A stretch of DNA of 52,244 nt, taken from NCBI GenBank assembly GCA_016929395.1, contig JAFGIX010000033.1:1-52244 (forward strand). Reading direction: 5' to 3'. Shown piece by piece: positions 52,052-52,244 of this stretch (position 1 is its first letter; every line of letters starts with the position of its first letter). The position numbers were made by a program, and so were the translations under genes. Under the pieces are notes generated by a model. It did not search any database, had not been told where the DNA came from, and worked only from the letters and a program-made list of their open reading frames with translations. This stretch comes from Candidatus Zymogenus saltonus. GTDB taxonomy: Bacteria; Desulfobacterota; Zymogenia; Zymogenales; Zymogenaceae.

Positions 52052-52244
52052 GGAGTTAACTTGACATCTTTTTTATCTCCCTTTAATGGGGCCGCAACCT
52101 GTTTATGTGTCTGTTATTGTGCATATCTTCTTGCGGATTGGGGAGATGGAAATAAAAATATTTGGGAATTATAAACGATTTTCCACCAAATTAGTTAGAT
52201 AAGAAACTACAATTTCGAATATATCATCATTATAACGGTTATTA

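Noticed and set aside
52061-52089. Plus-strand TTGACA-N17-TAATGG promoter near the right edge
   Set aside because: The -10 is poor and no plus-strand gene is seen before the window ends.

Overview
The window is a densely coded, moderately GC-rich stretch of a Gram-negative bacterial chromosome. It has Lnt, an AsmA-type protein, MltG, three LpxL/HtrB-type acyltransferases, several lipoproteins and a Spy-like periplasmic protein, so an outer membrane is implied. The order phoH - 7TM-HD hydrolase - ybeY - lnt - prfB, the DUF4388 (PATAN) proteins and the overall style fit Desulfobacterota (old Deltaproteobacteria). That placement is inference; there is no rRNA here. No phage, plasmid, IS element or CRISPR array was found.

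Layout: 1-4.4 kb, MoxR ATPase / DUF58 / transglutaminase operon. 4.6-6.3 kb, SDR oxidoreductase and creatininase-family amidohydrolase. 6.3-11 kb, polar amino-acid ABC importer with two lipoprotein binding proteins and a permease carrying a large extra membrane domain. 11.1-12.8 kb, RuvX and MltG. 12.8-14.9 kb (minus), ECF sigma factor, zinc-finger anti-sigma factor and Spy-like protein. 15.1-20.1 kb, serS, two tRNA-Ser genes, a TPR lipoprotein, a DUF4388-receiver protein and a QueT-type transporter. 20.1-20.9 kb, a gene-free structured and repetitive stretch. 20.9-25.7 kb, purC, a lytic transglycosylase, an AIR-synthase-like protein, a HAD phosphatase and DUF763. 25.8-29.3 kb, hflX and an ABC-2 exporter. 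29.5-33.2 kb, a small membrane protein, an AsmA-like protein, an iron-sulfur flavoprotein-like protein and RF2. 33.3-42.0 kb (minus), lnt, ybeY, pgpH-like, phoH, a DUF4388 protein and a large TPR membrane protein. 42.2-45.9 kb, mazG, small and accessory genes, tRNA-Glu. 46-51 kb (minus), three paralogous acyltransferases and an acyl-CoA-synthetase-like enzyme. 51.5-52 kb, a PadR-type regulator.

Most interesting points: (i) the conserved N-terminus of HflX reads upstream of every ATG/GTG/TTG, and an ACG with a well-placed Shine-Dalgarno sits exactly where the initiator should be; (ii) all three LpxL-like paralogues have a hydrophobic residue in place of the acidic partner of the catalytic His, and sit beside an acyl-activating enzyme; (iii) RF2 needs the classical +1 programmed frameshift, fully preserved; (iv) a permease with about 350 extra membrane residues; (v) degenerate short-period tandem repeats (17 bp, 19 bp) and 43-bp transition-only repeats that are G-rich on the sense strand just downstream of genes; (vi) a structured non-coding stretch with two diverged copies of a >100-bp unit; (vii) several genes whose promoter-like boxes imply almost leaderless mRNAs without Shine-Dalgarno.
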